Assembly (NCBI RefSeq): GCF_000227115.2
Contig: NC_016480.1
Coordinates: forward strand, 620,001-684,000
DNA from: Naumovozyma dairenensis CBS 421
Lineage: Eukaryota; Ascomycota; Saccharomycetes; Saccharomycetales; Saccharomycetaceae
Reading direction: 5' to 3'
DNA length: 64,000 nucleotides
A model generated the notes under the pieces. It was not told the origin of the DNA. It saw only the letters and a program-made list of their open reading frames with translations, and made no database searches. A program made the translations under genes and the position numbers. This document shows, piece after piece, positions 43,806-52,048 of this stretch; within the stretch, counting starts at the first letter, position 1, and the number at the start of each line of letters is the position of its first letter.

Positions 43806-45984
43806 TTTTGCAAATTGATGGAAAGGTTAAGCAATAGATTTGTCAATATTAAAACTTGTTGTTGTTTTCACATCAAGAAGGTGAAAATGAAAGAGAGTAG
43901 ATAAAGTTTAAAGAAATTTTTCTATTACATTTTGATATGGAAGAGGAATTCCTGGTAATTTTGTATGATTTTTCAAATTTATGGACACTTAAAAGCTTCC
44001 ATTATTTCGAAGGGTTGCTCATCGCTACGCGCAACGCCATTTCTTTTGTTTCGGAGTTTTTTTTCTAGTGAAGTATATCGCGTCGGTGTTTATAACTTGC
44101 AAAATTGTACGGGTCTTCAATGAATTTCCGTCCCAAAATATAAAACCAGTGACTAACTAACTGTATAAGGAGGTGTAAAAGACTATTGTAATGGTACCAA
44201 TGTGACACTAGAGCCATGAGAGGTCTCTCTGTTGTTCTACATGGGAGTTATCAGTATAATCTTGACTGCCACTGTTGTGCTTCATGTTGTTATGCTTACT
44301 GATTACTTAACGGTTAGCTACTAGTGAATACGTTGCTTTACCATGCGTGCACTTCATTATGTATTTACGTATTAAAGGAGAGTCTTACAAATCTTCTATA
44401 ATATTTATTATTAATTTAACTCTACCACATTGCATTATAAGGGGTATTTGGGCTATAAATGTTGTTACTTGAAACAGTAATGGGATCTTACGAAGTCAAA
44501 CCGAATTATCCACCCCAGTTCTTCCTCAAAAATTAGAGTCATTTTCAATAATAAACTATCAACAACAGCCTTCTTTCTAGGAAGGTTAAATTCTCCGCTT
44601 GTTCATAACTGTCACAATATCAGGGAGGGATTTGGACACAACACTCTAGATCAGAAGGGCCAGCAAAAGCAAGGTTTTCTCTTCGATAGATTTACTCTAT
44701 GGAAGTAACTTCATCTTCATCCATAAGTAAACTGAACAGGTCATCAGCATTCCCATGCAAGGTTTGTAAAGAAGTGGCCTTGCACTGTCGAATGTAAATG
44801 CTTGCTCTTAGAGATACTTATAAGCCATTAAAAAGGACCCGTCTTGGGCAACCTATGCAACGTGCACTATATCTCTCCTATTGTTTGGATATTATTTGCA
44901 CATATACAGTCTATACCGCAAAGCAAAAAATATATACTCTATAAGTTACGCTTATGATTAATGTTTTAATGTTAGAATACTTTTTTATGAATAAGAAATG
45001 AATTCGGTGCTTATTTAGTAGTATGTATCCTGAGTTGTTGCAGCGGACTAGTTCTGATTGAATGACCTTCAAAGAGAGATAAACGTAATTTTTCCGAGGT
45101 AAACTTTCGTGGTATGTATATATAATCTAAAAAATTACAACAATTATTAACAAAAAAGAGACAATATCCGTGGAGATATCCAGGTATTGTTACGAATCTG
45201 ACATGTAACAATAAAAAATAGTTTCTTTTCTATATCTTCTGATTACAAGAAGTGCCGTTCCAAACTAAAAAAAATACGAAAAAAAAGGAAAGATTGTTTT
45301 GATCATTTAAGAAACAGTTTAAAGTGGTAAATATAATTTAAAGTATTTTATGATTAGTATGTATTTCATTAGTATTGTTAATTATGAAACCTTTTGTATT
45401 CATTCAATGGCTTCACTTGTTAACCAATCAAGTCCGGAGATTCCCACTTTGTCGCGCGCAATTCGTTAGGTGGAAAAATATTGTTTTGTTTTTGTTTTGT
45501 TTAACGGTGATAACTATATTGTATCTCTTCTGGGGGAAATATTTCATATAAGGAACTTGTTGTGAATAGTTCCCACTTTTGTATTTTTTTAGCCATTAGT
45601 TTAGTTCAGTTTAAAATTGGCTTATTTGAAAGTATTTTGAAAACTTACACAATTAAGAAATCAAGAATTACGATAAAAAGTATGTAATGAAAAACTCTAG
45701 TTCGAGAATAAGGGAGAATGGAGAAATTAGAGGGCAACAACGCTGTCGATTAGGATTGCTAATGCTATAACAGCCAATAACTAGGATACAACCATGGATT
45801 TAAAGACTATATCCATTCATTATCAAGTCCATATTTCTAGCATAAACTTATGTTATATAGCAGTATTTCTTCCTTATTAATGAATTTGAAATCTTACCAA
45901 TTGGAATTTCTTCACTGACTAACACAATTTATATCATTTCACGATATCACTTGTTCAAACAAGAAATATATATAACGAAAAAGA
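43806..45984. other. 2.2-kb region upstream of COX4 without a clear gene
   Basis: This is 2179 bp, the longest gene-free stretch in the window apart from the PMA1 upstream region. It contains CCAAT boxes near COX4, a 7-bp inverted repeat TGCAAGG/CCTTGCA (44756-44762/44778-44784), GGAACT/AGTTCC (45552-45557/45568-45573), a 5-bp repeat CCTTC/GAAGG near 44569-44584, and two short open frames starting at 44479 and 44699. The second encodes a C-x2-C-x6-C pattern. No tRNA, LTR or standard point centromere (CDEI-II-III) was found. A lost or decayed gene or a non-coding RNA may have been here. Confidence 0.5.
45423..45902. promoter_or_regulatory. CCAAT (Hap2/3/4/5-type) boxes upstream of COX4
   Basis: ACCAATCA at 45423-45430 fits the HAP consensus, and CCAAT cores occur at 45774-45778 and 45898-45902. 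COX4 is a classic HAP-regulated respiratory gene in S. cerevisiae. The last core is 83 bp before the start codon. Binding is inferred. Confidence 0.6.
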
Positions 45985-46494
45985 ATGTTTGCATTACGTC
46001 AATCTAGTAGAAGAATTATAAGGCCCGCAACTAGATCGTTATCTTTATCTAGGGTCATATTCCAACAAGCTCCCAAGACAACAACAACAACAAAGACAGA
46101 TTCTCAAATAACAACGGGGAAGACCGCAAGTAGTTTAGCTGAAGTTAATGGACCTGAAACTTTAATTGGTGTTGGTGCCAAAGAAGGTACTGTTCCAAGT
46201 GATGTTGAACAAGCTACAGGTTTAGAGAGATTGGAATTGTTAGGTAAATTAGAAGGTATAGAATTTTTCGATACGAAACCATTGGATGCTTCTAGAAAGG
46301 GTACTATGAAAGATCCAATCATCATTAATTCTTATGATGATTATAGATATGTTGGGTGTACTGGTTCACCAGCTGGATCTCATACTATTATGTGGTTGAA
46401 ACCAACTGTTGAAAAAGTTGCTAGATGCTGGGAATGTGGTTCTGTTTATAAACTAAACCCAGTTGGTGTCCCAGATCCAGACCACTCTCATTAG
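45985..46494 (+). CDS. COX4: Cytochrome c oxidase subunit IV (Cox4, mammalian Vb type)
   Basis: The 169-residue precursor matches S. cerevisiae Cox4 (YGL187C, 155), a matrix-facing structural subunit of complex IV. The N-terminus MFALRQSSRRIIRPATRSLS is a basic amphipathic presequence. The zinc-binding ligands are Cys125, His133, Cys148 and Cys151, with the same spacing as in yeast Cox4 and mammalian COX5B. The conserved core runs from AEVNGPETLIG to CWECGSVYKLNPVGVPDP. A Thr/Lys-rich linker (about 31-48) makes it longer than the S. cerevisiae protein. It is followed by RPS26 on the same strand, as YGL187C by YGL189C. The start at 45985 is the first Met. Confidence 0.97.
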   Translation: MFALRQSSRRIIRPATRSLSLSRVIFQQAPKTTTTTKTDSQITTGKTASSLAEVNGPETLIGVGAKEGTVPSDVEQATGLERLELLGKLEGIEFFDTKPLDASRKGTMKDPIIINSYDDYRYVGCTGSPAGSHTIMWLKPTVEKVARCWECGSVYKLNPVGVPDPDHSH

Positions 46495-46821
46495 AAAACG
46501 TGAAGGTCTCGATGTGATTATTTTTATTTTGTTTTTTTACCATCCTTGTGTTTATATTTTACCTAAGATCAAACTTAGAATTACCATACAAAGAAGGAAA
46601 AAAATGTCTTAGAGCAAAATTGGGTGCTTCTATGCGCCATTTTAGTATTATATATATATCTTATTTATTCAATTACAAAAAAAAAATTCTTTTAACCATC
46701 TTGATCACCTAATCTATGTACGTACATGGGTATACTTTACGTGATGGTTGTTCGTAGCGCAAAAAGCAGGCCAACTGTTTATATTCCCATTTAATTTTCG
46801 CAGTCAAACGTTTGAAACTTT

Positions 46822-46835
46822 ACACCTGTACATTT
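46822..46835 (+). promoter_or_regulatory. Rap1-like site upstream of RPS26
   Basis: ACACCTGTACATTT differs by one base from the Rap1 consensus ACACCCGTACATTT. A weaker ACATCCA follows at 46884-46890. Paired Rap1 sites drive most yeast ribosomal protein genes; here they lie about 400 bp upstream of the presumed intron donor. Confidence 0.55.
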
Positions 46836-46991
46836 TCATTTTATTATTAGATAAACCCAGTCATATGGTTTTAGACTTCTTTTACATCCATTAGAAAATA
46901 CATGACGGGTTCCCAAATTTAAACAACGCGAGGGCAGCGTTTCCCATCTCGGCCGCGGGCCCATACTGTAAACTTTAATCTCTCTCGTTCT

Positions 46992-47057
46992 GGCTCCTCT
47001 TTCTAGGTCTTACGAGGAGAGCCTAACTCCCAGTATGAGTTCCCATAATCTAGGCTC
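46992..47057. repeat. Mutually exclusive hairpins in the RPS26 upstream region
   Basis: GG-CTCCTC (46992-46999) can pair with GAGGAG-ag-CC (47014-47023). The overlapping GAGCCTA (47019-47025) can instead pair with TAGGCTC (47051-47057), enclosing a smaller AACTC/GAGTT hairpin (47025-47029/47037-47041). Both foldings share bases, so they exclude each other. Confidence 0.7.
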
Positions 47058-47150
47058 ATTCTCAAGCTGAAATCCTTATTCCATAGTTGATGGCAACCTT
47101 AGCGGGCTGGTAAGACTGAAGACCCCAGAAATTATACTGTGTATTGATTG

Positions 47151-47164
47151 TGTAGTTAACTACA
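47151..47164. repeat. Perfect 14-bp palindrome
   Basis: TGTAGTTAACTACA reads the same on both strands. It lies 78 bp upstream of the predicted RPS26 intron donor, close to where the promoter should end. Confidence 0.9.
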
Positions 47165-47241
47165 GTAAATAAAACACGCCTATCTTAAAGACATTTTTGG
47201 GATATAGAACCTTTTGGAAAAGAAACCATAGTCTTTAATCA

Positions 47242-47640
47242 GTATGTTGTATACCCCCATCTTTGTGTTTCGATTATTTGTTATGGAAATGTGATGTGAG
47301 ATATAATGGAAAAAAGATCCCGATATTTACTGTTGAGCATAGAAAAGATGACATAAGATGAAAATAGTGTTGATCATGGAAGAGTTTCTAGCAAAAATAA
47401 GTCACTACATGTCAGAATCTAATAGAAAAAGGAAGGGAAAAGCTTACGGATTTAATAGATATAAAAGTTATGAGAGGATAATAGGAACATGGAAATCAAA
47501 GAGGTATAAAATACGGTTCATTTTTTTCATACGTATGACGAACACAGCACTCTTATAAGTCGCTATATTATAGAGGATATTTTTTTTACTAACAATGAAT
47601 AAAATAATGTGATTTTATTGTATTTTACTTTTTACAACAG
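47242..47640 (+). other. RPS26: Predicted spliceosomal intron in the 5'UTR of RPS26
   Basis: All three yeast splice signals are present: donor GTATGT at 47242-47247, branch point TACTAAC at 47587-47593, and acceptor CAG at 47638-47640 after a pyrimidine-rich tract. The intron would be 399 nt, and the coding exon would start 10 nt before the ATG at 47650. Introns of this length with perfect TACTAAC are typical of yeast ribosomal protein genes. A 66-codon open frame inside it (47358-47558) is therefore not called. Confidence 0.85.
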
Positions 47641-47649
47641 TTAGTCAAA

Positions 47650-48009
47650 ATGCCAAAGAAGAGAGCTTCCAACGGTAGAAACAAGAAGGGTAGAGGTCAC
47701 GTTAACCCAGTTAGATGTGTTAACTGTTCCAAGTGTGTTCCAAAGGATAAGGCTATTAAGAGAATGGCTATCAGAAACATTGTTGAAGCTGCTGCTGTCA
47801 GAGATTTATCTGAAGCTTCTGTTTACGCTGAATACGCTTTACCAAAGACTTACAACAAGTTACACTACTGTGTTTCTTGTGCTATTCATGCTAGAATTGT
47901 TAGAGTCAGATCTAGAGAAAACAGAAAGAACAGAGCTCCTCCTCAAAGACCAAGATTCAACAGAGAAAACAAGGTTTCTCCAGCTGATGCTGCTAAGAAA
48001 GCTTTATAA
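47650..48009 (+). CDS. RPS26: Ribosomal protein eS26
   Basis: The 119-residue 40S protein (S. cerevisiae Rps26A/B, YGL189C/YER131W, 119 residues) sits near the mRNA exit channel and contacts the mRNA upstream of the start codon. The zinc site is Cys23, Cys26, Cys74 and Cys77 in CVNCSKC and CVSC. The rest is strongly basic. Codon use is visibly more biased than in the neighbours (many AAG, AGA, GCT, GTT), as expected for a highly expressed gene. The start [20 protein letters not shown] matches the family exactly. Only one copy is in this window, so A and B cannot be distinguished; the neighbours COX4 and CDC55 point to the YGL189C position. Confidence 0.98.
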   Translation: MPKKRASNGRNKKGRGHVNPVRCVNCSKCVPKDKAIKRMAIRNIVEAAAVRDLSEASVYAEYALPKTYNKLHYCVSCAIHARIVRVRSRENRKNRAPPQRPRFNRENKVSPADAAKKAL

Positions 48010-48190
48010 ATAATAATATTATAATGAGTATTTTCATTAAAAAAAAATTAATGATTTAGCTTAGCTTCCAAAAAAGAAAAAATCTGTGTTATCAATAGCA
48101 AAAACAACCGTATATTACATACGTACGTACGTAACAACCATAGATGCAATGTAGTACCAACCATCAATGTCGATAATATCTTGCTCCTTA

Positions 48191-48245
48191 ACCAGACCAG
48201 ACCAGACCGGACCAAACCAAACCAACCCAAACCAATTCAATTCAA
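48191..48245. repeat. Degenerate 5-bp tandem repeat (ACCAR, about 11 units)
   Basis: The units run ACCAG three times, ACCGG, ACCAA three times, CCCAA, ACCAA, TTCAA and TTCAA without a break in the 5-base register. The gradual unit drift looks like an old slippage tract. Confidence 0.85.
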
Positions 48246-48299
48246 TTTAAAATACAACGTCATCAACTCATCGACTCATCTAATTGTAATCCTTCTTGA

Positions 48300-48322
48300 A
48301 GTTTGTTTGTTCCAAACAAACT
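48300..48322. repeat. 10-bp inverted repeat with a 3-base loop
   Basis: AGTTTGTTTG (48300-48309) is exactly complementary to CAAACAAACT (48313-48322). It lies about 420 bp before CDC55. Confidence 0.88.
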
Positions 48323-48740
48323 CTGTCTGTCTGTGTGTTACCCTCCGCAGGGGATCACTATACAAATAGCCGCACTATTTAAATTCTGAAAGAAGAATGC
48401 GTAAAAAACACTAGTTTTAGAGAAAACCCTTGATTTTCATTCATGGGAGATTAATGAATACACAAATTCCTCCATATGAGCAATTGAGTTACATCTTAGC
48501 CCGAAGATTATCTAACATATTTGCTTACCTGATACAAGATTATACCACAGTTCTTACCTGCTTTACTCTTTTTCTCCCTCTATCTTTATCTATATACCTT
48601 CATTACATTTTTAGGACTCCCGATTTAATCAAATCCGTGAAACATTGAATCTGTCACAGACAACCACAGAAATTTGCATGAGGAAACTGTCACGCATACT
48701 GCCATAAATAATAATACTACTACTACTAATAATAATAATA

Positions 48741-50354
48741 ATGCATATGAATCAAAGTTTGAAGAATTTTGATTTTAAGTTTAGTCAATGTTTTGGTGAT
48801 AAGACAGATATAATAACAGCAGATGCAGATATTATAACGAGTGTTGAATTCGATTATTCAGGTGATTATCTAGCTACAGGTGATAAAGGCGGTAGAGTAG
48901 TTCTATTTGAAAGAAATCATGATTCAAAAAATGCTAAAAGGACTTGTGAATATAAATTTTTCACTGAATTTCAAAGTCATGATGCTGAATTTGATTATTT
49001 AAAATCTGTAGAGATTGAAGAGAAGATCAATCAAATTAAATGGTTGAATTCTACCACTCAAAGATCTAAATTTTTAATAAGTACTAATGATAAGACAATC
49101 AAATTATGGAAAATTACTGAGAAAAATGTTACGATGGTTAATGAAAATAATTTAGAAGGTGTGGCAACGAATATCAGTCCATTGAATTCAATCAATCAAT
49201 TAAAATTACCAAGTTTAACTTATCATGATAAAATCATATCAGCTACACCGAAACGTGTCTTTGGTAATGCTCATACATATCATATTAATTCCATATCCCC
49301 TAATTCAGATCAAGAAACGTTCATTAGTGCAGATGATTTAAGAATTAACCTTTGGAATTATGATCATCCAGATCAAAGTTTTAATATAATTGATATAAAA
49401 CCAATGAACATGGAGGAATTAACAGAAGTGATAACTTGTGCAGAGTTCCATCCTCAAGATTGTAATCTTTTCATGTATTCATTATCTAAGGGGTTAATAA
49501 AATTATGTGATATGAGACAAAATTCATTATGTCATGATAATAAAGCTAAAATTTTTGAAGAATATATTGACCCAATAAATCATAATTTTTTCACCGAAAT
49601 TACATCATCTATATCAGATATTAAATTTTCTCCCAATGGTCGATATATTGCATCAAGAGATTATCTTACTGTAAAGATTTGGGATATTAATATGGATAAT
49701 GAACCAATAAAGACGATTAATGTTCAAGAACAATTAAAGGAAAGGTTAAGTGATACGTATGAAAATGATGCTATATTTGATAGATTCGAAGTGGTATTTA
49801 GTGGTGATAGTTCAAGTGTTATGACAGGTTCATACAATAATAATTTTATGATTTATCCAAATGCAATAAAGACTAATGATTTAGATACAGATATGATAGT
49901 ACAACCATTTAATAGTAGTAAGAATAATAGTAATAGTAATAATAATAATAATAATCAGAAAATAAAGACGAAAAAAGATGGTACGATATTAATGACAGAT
50001 ACTGGTGCTACGATTCCTAGAACCTCGTTAAGGAATAAGAGAAATAATAACAATAATAATAATGATAATAATAATAATGTGGATGGTGATGATGCAATGA
50101 TGATGGATGATGGATTTGAAGGAGATCTTAATGATGATGATGAAGAAGAATTAGATGAAATTGTTTTACAGGCTAATAAATTAGCATTTAGGAATAAAGG
50201 TTTTGGATCATTAGCTCAAAGATCTGCAAGAAATAAAGAATGGGGAGATAATGTAGATTTTAAAAAGAGTATAATGCATTTTTCATGGCATCCAAGAGAA
50301 AATACAATAGCTGTTGGTGCAACTAATAACTTATTCATGTTTTCTTCAATATAA
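48741..50354 (+). CDS. CDC55: PP2A regulatory B subunit Cdc55
   Basis: The 537-residue WD40 protein matches S. cerevisiae Cdc55 (YGL190C, 526), the B55-type subunit that directs protein phosphatase 2A in mitotic entry, the spindle checkpoint and mitotic exit. Conserved PR55 stretches include [62 protein letters not shown] and the C-terminal [18 protein letters not shown] seven-bladed propeller spans the chain. Between the last blades an Asn/Asp-rich insertion (about residues 390-475) replaces the Ser/Asn loop of S. cerevisiae. The start at 48741 is the first Met; a second Met two codons on is equally possible. Confidence 0.97.
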   Translation: MHMNQSLKNFDFKFSQCFGDKTDIITADADIITSVEFDYSGDYLATGDKGGRVVLFERNHDSKNAKRTCEYKFFTEFQSHDAEFDYLKSVEIEEKINQIKWLNSTTQRSKFLISTNDKTIKLWKITEKNVTMVNENNLEGVATNISPLNSINQLKLPSLTYHDKIISATPKRVFGNAHTYHINSISPNSDQETFISADDLRINLWNYDHPDQSFNIIDIKPMNMEELTEVITCAEFHPQDCNLFMYSLSKGLIKLCDMRQNSLCHDNKAKIFEEYIDPINHNFFTEITSSISDIKFSPNGRYIASRDYLTVKIWDINMDNEPIKTINVQEQLKERLSDTYENDAIFDRFEVVFSGDSSSVMTGSYNNNFMIYPNAIKTNDLDTDMIVQPFNSSKNNSNSNNNNNNQKIKTKKDGTILMTDTGATIPRTSLRNKRNNNNNNNDNNNNVDGDDAMMMDDGFEGDLNDDDEEELDEIVLQANKLAFRNKGFGSLAQRSARNKEWGDNVDFKKSIMHFSWHPRENTIAVGATNNLFMFSSI

Positions 50355-50682
50355 TGACAATTTAATATATATAATACGTAGTAACACTAATATATAACGT
50401 AATGTAATGTTAGCATCATTAAAGGGTTCTTTTTCGGTGAAAAAGAATTGATCGTATATAAAGAAAATAATAGAAGGTGAGTCTTTGAGTAATCAGAATA
50501 TGTATATTAAAAGCAATTGTATTTTACTTCCATTATCAAAATGTTAATAAAATAGTCTACTTTTTTTTCTTATATTGGAGGCTAGATAGGTATATAAATA
50601 AATTATTATAAAAAGAAAAAGGGTTGATAATTGAAATAAATTAGAGAAATAATAGTTATAATGATAGGACTCCTCAGCTCGG
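50355..50682. other. CDC55-COX13 convergent intergenic region
   Basis: This is 328 bp between convergent genes; AT-rich, and nothing beyond expected 3' ends was recognised. Confidence 0.5.
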
Positions 50683-51072
50683 TTAGTCATCATGATCTAT
50701 GTGTCTATTAACGACAGGATTCCAGAATAAAGTCTTATCACCATCACCCCAAAAGAAAGGTTTTTGTCTCATATTTAAGAATTCGTAATCTCTTGGCCAT
50801 TCAGAATCAGGAACATGACTTAAATGTTTCCTATGTTCAGCATGTTCCTTTTCAACAAAATATGTATTTAATGCCGTTAGTAAGATAGCAGGTGCAGCAA
50901 CCCAGACTGATATCTTGAACCATAAATTCTTAGTATGAGAAGCATGTCCTTCTTCAGTTTGTAATGTCTTTTTAAAGGCATTTGCCATTGCTGTATTTGG
51001 AGGACCAAATGCTGGTTTCAATGCATTTGGTGGAAGGGTGGCGTATCTTCTTATTAGATTGGTTCTTAACAT
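50683..51072 (-). CDS. COX13: Cytochrome c oxidase subunit VIa (Cox13)
   Basis: The 129-residue precursor matches S. cerevisiae Cox13 (YGL191W, 129), a single-pass inner-membrane subunit of complex IV that modulates activity and supercomplex contacts. An N-terminal basic presequence (MLRTNLIRRYATLPPNALKP) precedes one membrane helix at about 49-68 (LWFKISVWVAAPAILLTALN), and the intermembrane-space tail has EHRKHLSHVPDSEWPRDYEFLN and KPFFWGDGDKTLFWN, the COX6A signature. Convergent with CDC55, as in S. cerevisiae. The start at 51072 is the first Met. Confidence 0.97.
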   Translation of the reverse strand: MLRTNLIRRYATLPPNALKPAFGPPNTAMANAFKKTLQTEEGHASHTKNLWFKISVWVAAPAILLTALNTYFVEKEHAEHRKHLSHVPDSEWPRDYEFLNMRQKPFFWGDGDKTLFWNPVVNRHIDHDD

Positions 51073-51452
51073 GTTTTAATGTATATACCTGCGTGTGTGT
51101 ATGTATGTATGATGTAGCGTTATTGGTGTCCAAAGGAACTATTGTAACTGACTAAATAAAATAACAAGACATGTATTTAATAAAGAATAGAAAAATTGTT
51201 GTTAAATAATACAAAATTTTGCATATATTCCATTCCTGTATTCCATCTCGAAACAACAAATCATCCATCGGAGCAACTACAACAATAGTTTGGTGAATAA
51301 GAAGATCCTTTAAGATACTATTTCATTTCTGCATAACTCCTTGTTCGATATCCCCGGATTTTTCCTCCTTCGATATTTCTTCTTTTCCATTGGACAAAAC
51401 AAAATTTCCACTAAGTATTTTTTTATAAGCGCCGGAAACCATGCCATATATT

Positions 51453-51521
51453 TGCGACACAAATACCAGAAAATTGTTGTGGCGTCACAAATTATTAACA
51501 ATTTCCCAACTGTGTGTCGCA
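51453..51521. repeat. Concentric double inverted repeat
   Basis: TGCGACACA (51453-51461) pairs with TGTGTCGCA (51513-51521). Inside it AAATTGTT (51471-51478) pairs with AACAATTT (51497-51504). The two pairs share the same centre (51487) and are separated by 9 and 8 unpaired bases, giving a hairpin with a symmetric internal loop. A third, offset TTGTG/CACAA pair (51477-51490) overlaps the middle. Confidence 0.85.
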
Positions 51522-51816
51522 GGAGCAACAAAAAGACAGAAATAACATATAATGTAGAATCGTTACTCGCAGGATTTTTGGACTGAAACCGACTAACCTA
51601 CATTCTGAAGCCAATTCGGAGTGTTTGATAACATAAACTTTTCTTCTCGCATATTTCTTCATTAAAACTTGTTTGTCAGTTTTTATTTCTTTAATTTTTT
51701 ACTTCTTCCTATTTCAGCTTTGTTCACCCTAGAAAGCATTTCTCATAATATATAGAGCGAGAGGAACTATTTTTCCTGTGAGAATTTCTCTGTACTTCAG
51801 CTATACACTTTTTGTT

Positions 51817-51835
51817 TGATGTAATTTTTAACACG
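51817..51835 (-). promoter_or_regulatory. a1-alpha2 operator downstream of IME4
   Basis: On the minus strand the site reads CGTGTTAAAAATTACATCA, which satisfies every fixed position of the a1-alpha2 consensus CRTGTNNWNANNTACATCA. It is 213 bp past the IME4 stop. In S. cerevisiae, a1-alpha2 binds downstream of IME4 and in diploids represses the antisense transcript RME2, which otherwise blocks IME4. The same logic is inferred here. Confidence 0.85.
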
Positions 51836-52048
51836 GTTCCGAAGAAAAACACAAATGGAAACACAAAGACATATATATAATAACTAATACTAATGAATTT
51901 TCCTACTTCTTAGCAAAGTACTATGGTCTACGGATGTAACGCTACATAATTATAAAAACATAGATGTATATGAAGAAGGAGTCTCCATAAATGTTAGGGT
52001 ATACTGGAATATATGCATAAAACAAATAAAAAAGTGTTATAATTATTA

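Larger units (their letters stand above)
46495..47241. other. COX4 3' region and RPS26 promoter with GC-rich structured patch
   Basis: This stretch has a Rap1-like site (46822-46835) and then a patch at about 46920-47060 that is visibly richer in G and C than its surroundings, holding hairpins (listed separately). A perfect 14-bp palindrome TGTAGTTAACTACA is at 47151-47164. The transcription start of RPS26 is expected shortly before the intron donor at 47242. Confidence 0.55.
48010..48740. other. RPS26-CDC55 intergenic region with tandem repeats and a hairpin
   Basis: This is 731 bp between tandem genes. It contains an ACGT palindrome TACGTACGTACGTA (48120-48133), a degenerate 5-bp tandem repeat (48191-48245), a 10-bp hairpin (48300-48322), and an ATT/ACT triplet run just before CDC55. 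No gene was recognised. Confidence 0.6.
51073..52048. other. COX13 promoter and IME4 3' region
   Basis: This is 976 bp between tandem minus-strand genes. It contains a TTATTGGT HAP-type box (51120-51127) near COX13, a concentric inverted repeat (51453-51521) and an a1-alpha2 operator (51817-51835) near IME4. The open frames at 51310-51586 do not look coding. An antisense transcript running up into IME4 is expected to start here by analogy with S. cerevisiae RME2. Confidence 0.65.

Noticed and set aside
45680..45963. Possible COX4 leader intron (GTATGT at 45680, GACTAAC at 45917)
   Set aside because: The branch point is not TACTAAC and only a poor AAG acceptor is available before the ATG.
47358..47558. 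66-codon frame upstream of RPS26
   Set aside because: It lies wholly inside the predicted 5'UTR intron and is not protein-like.
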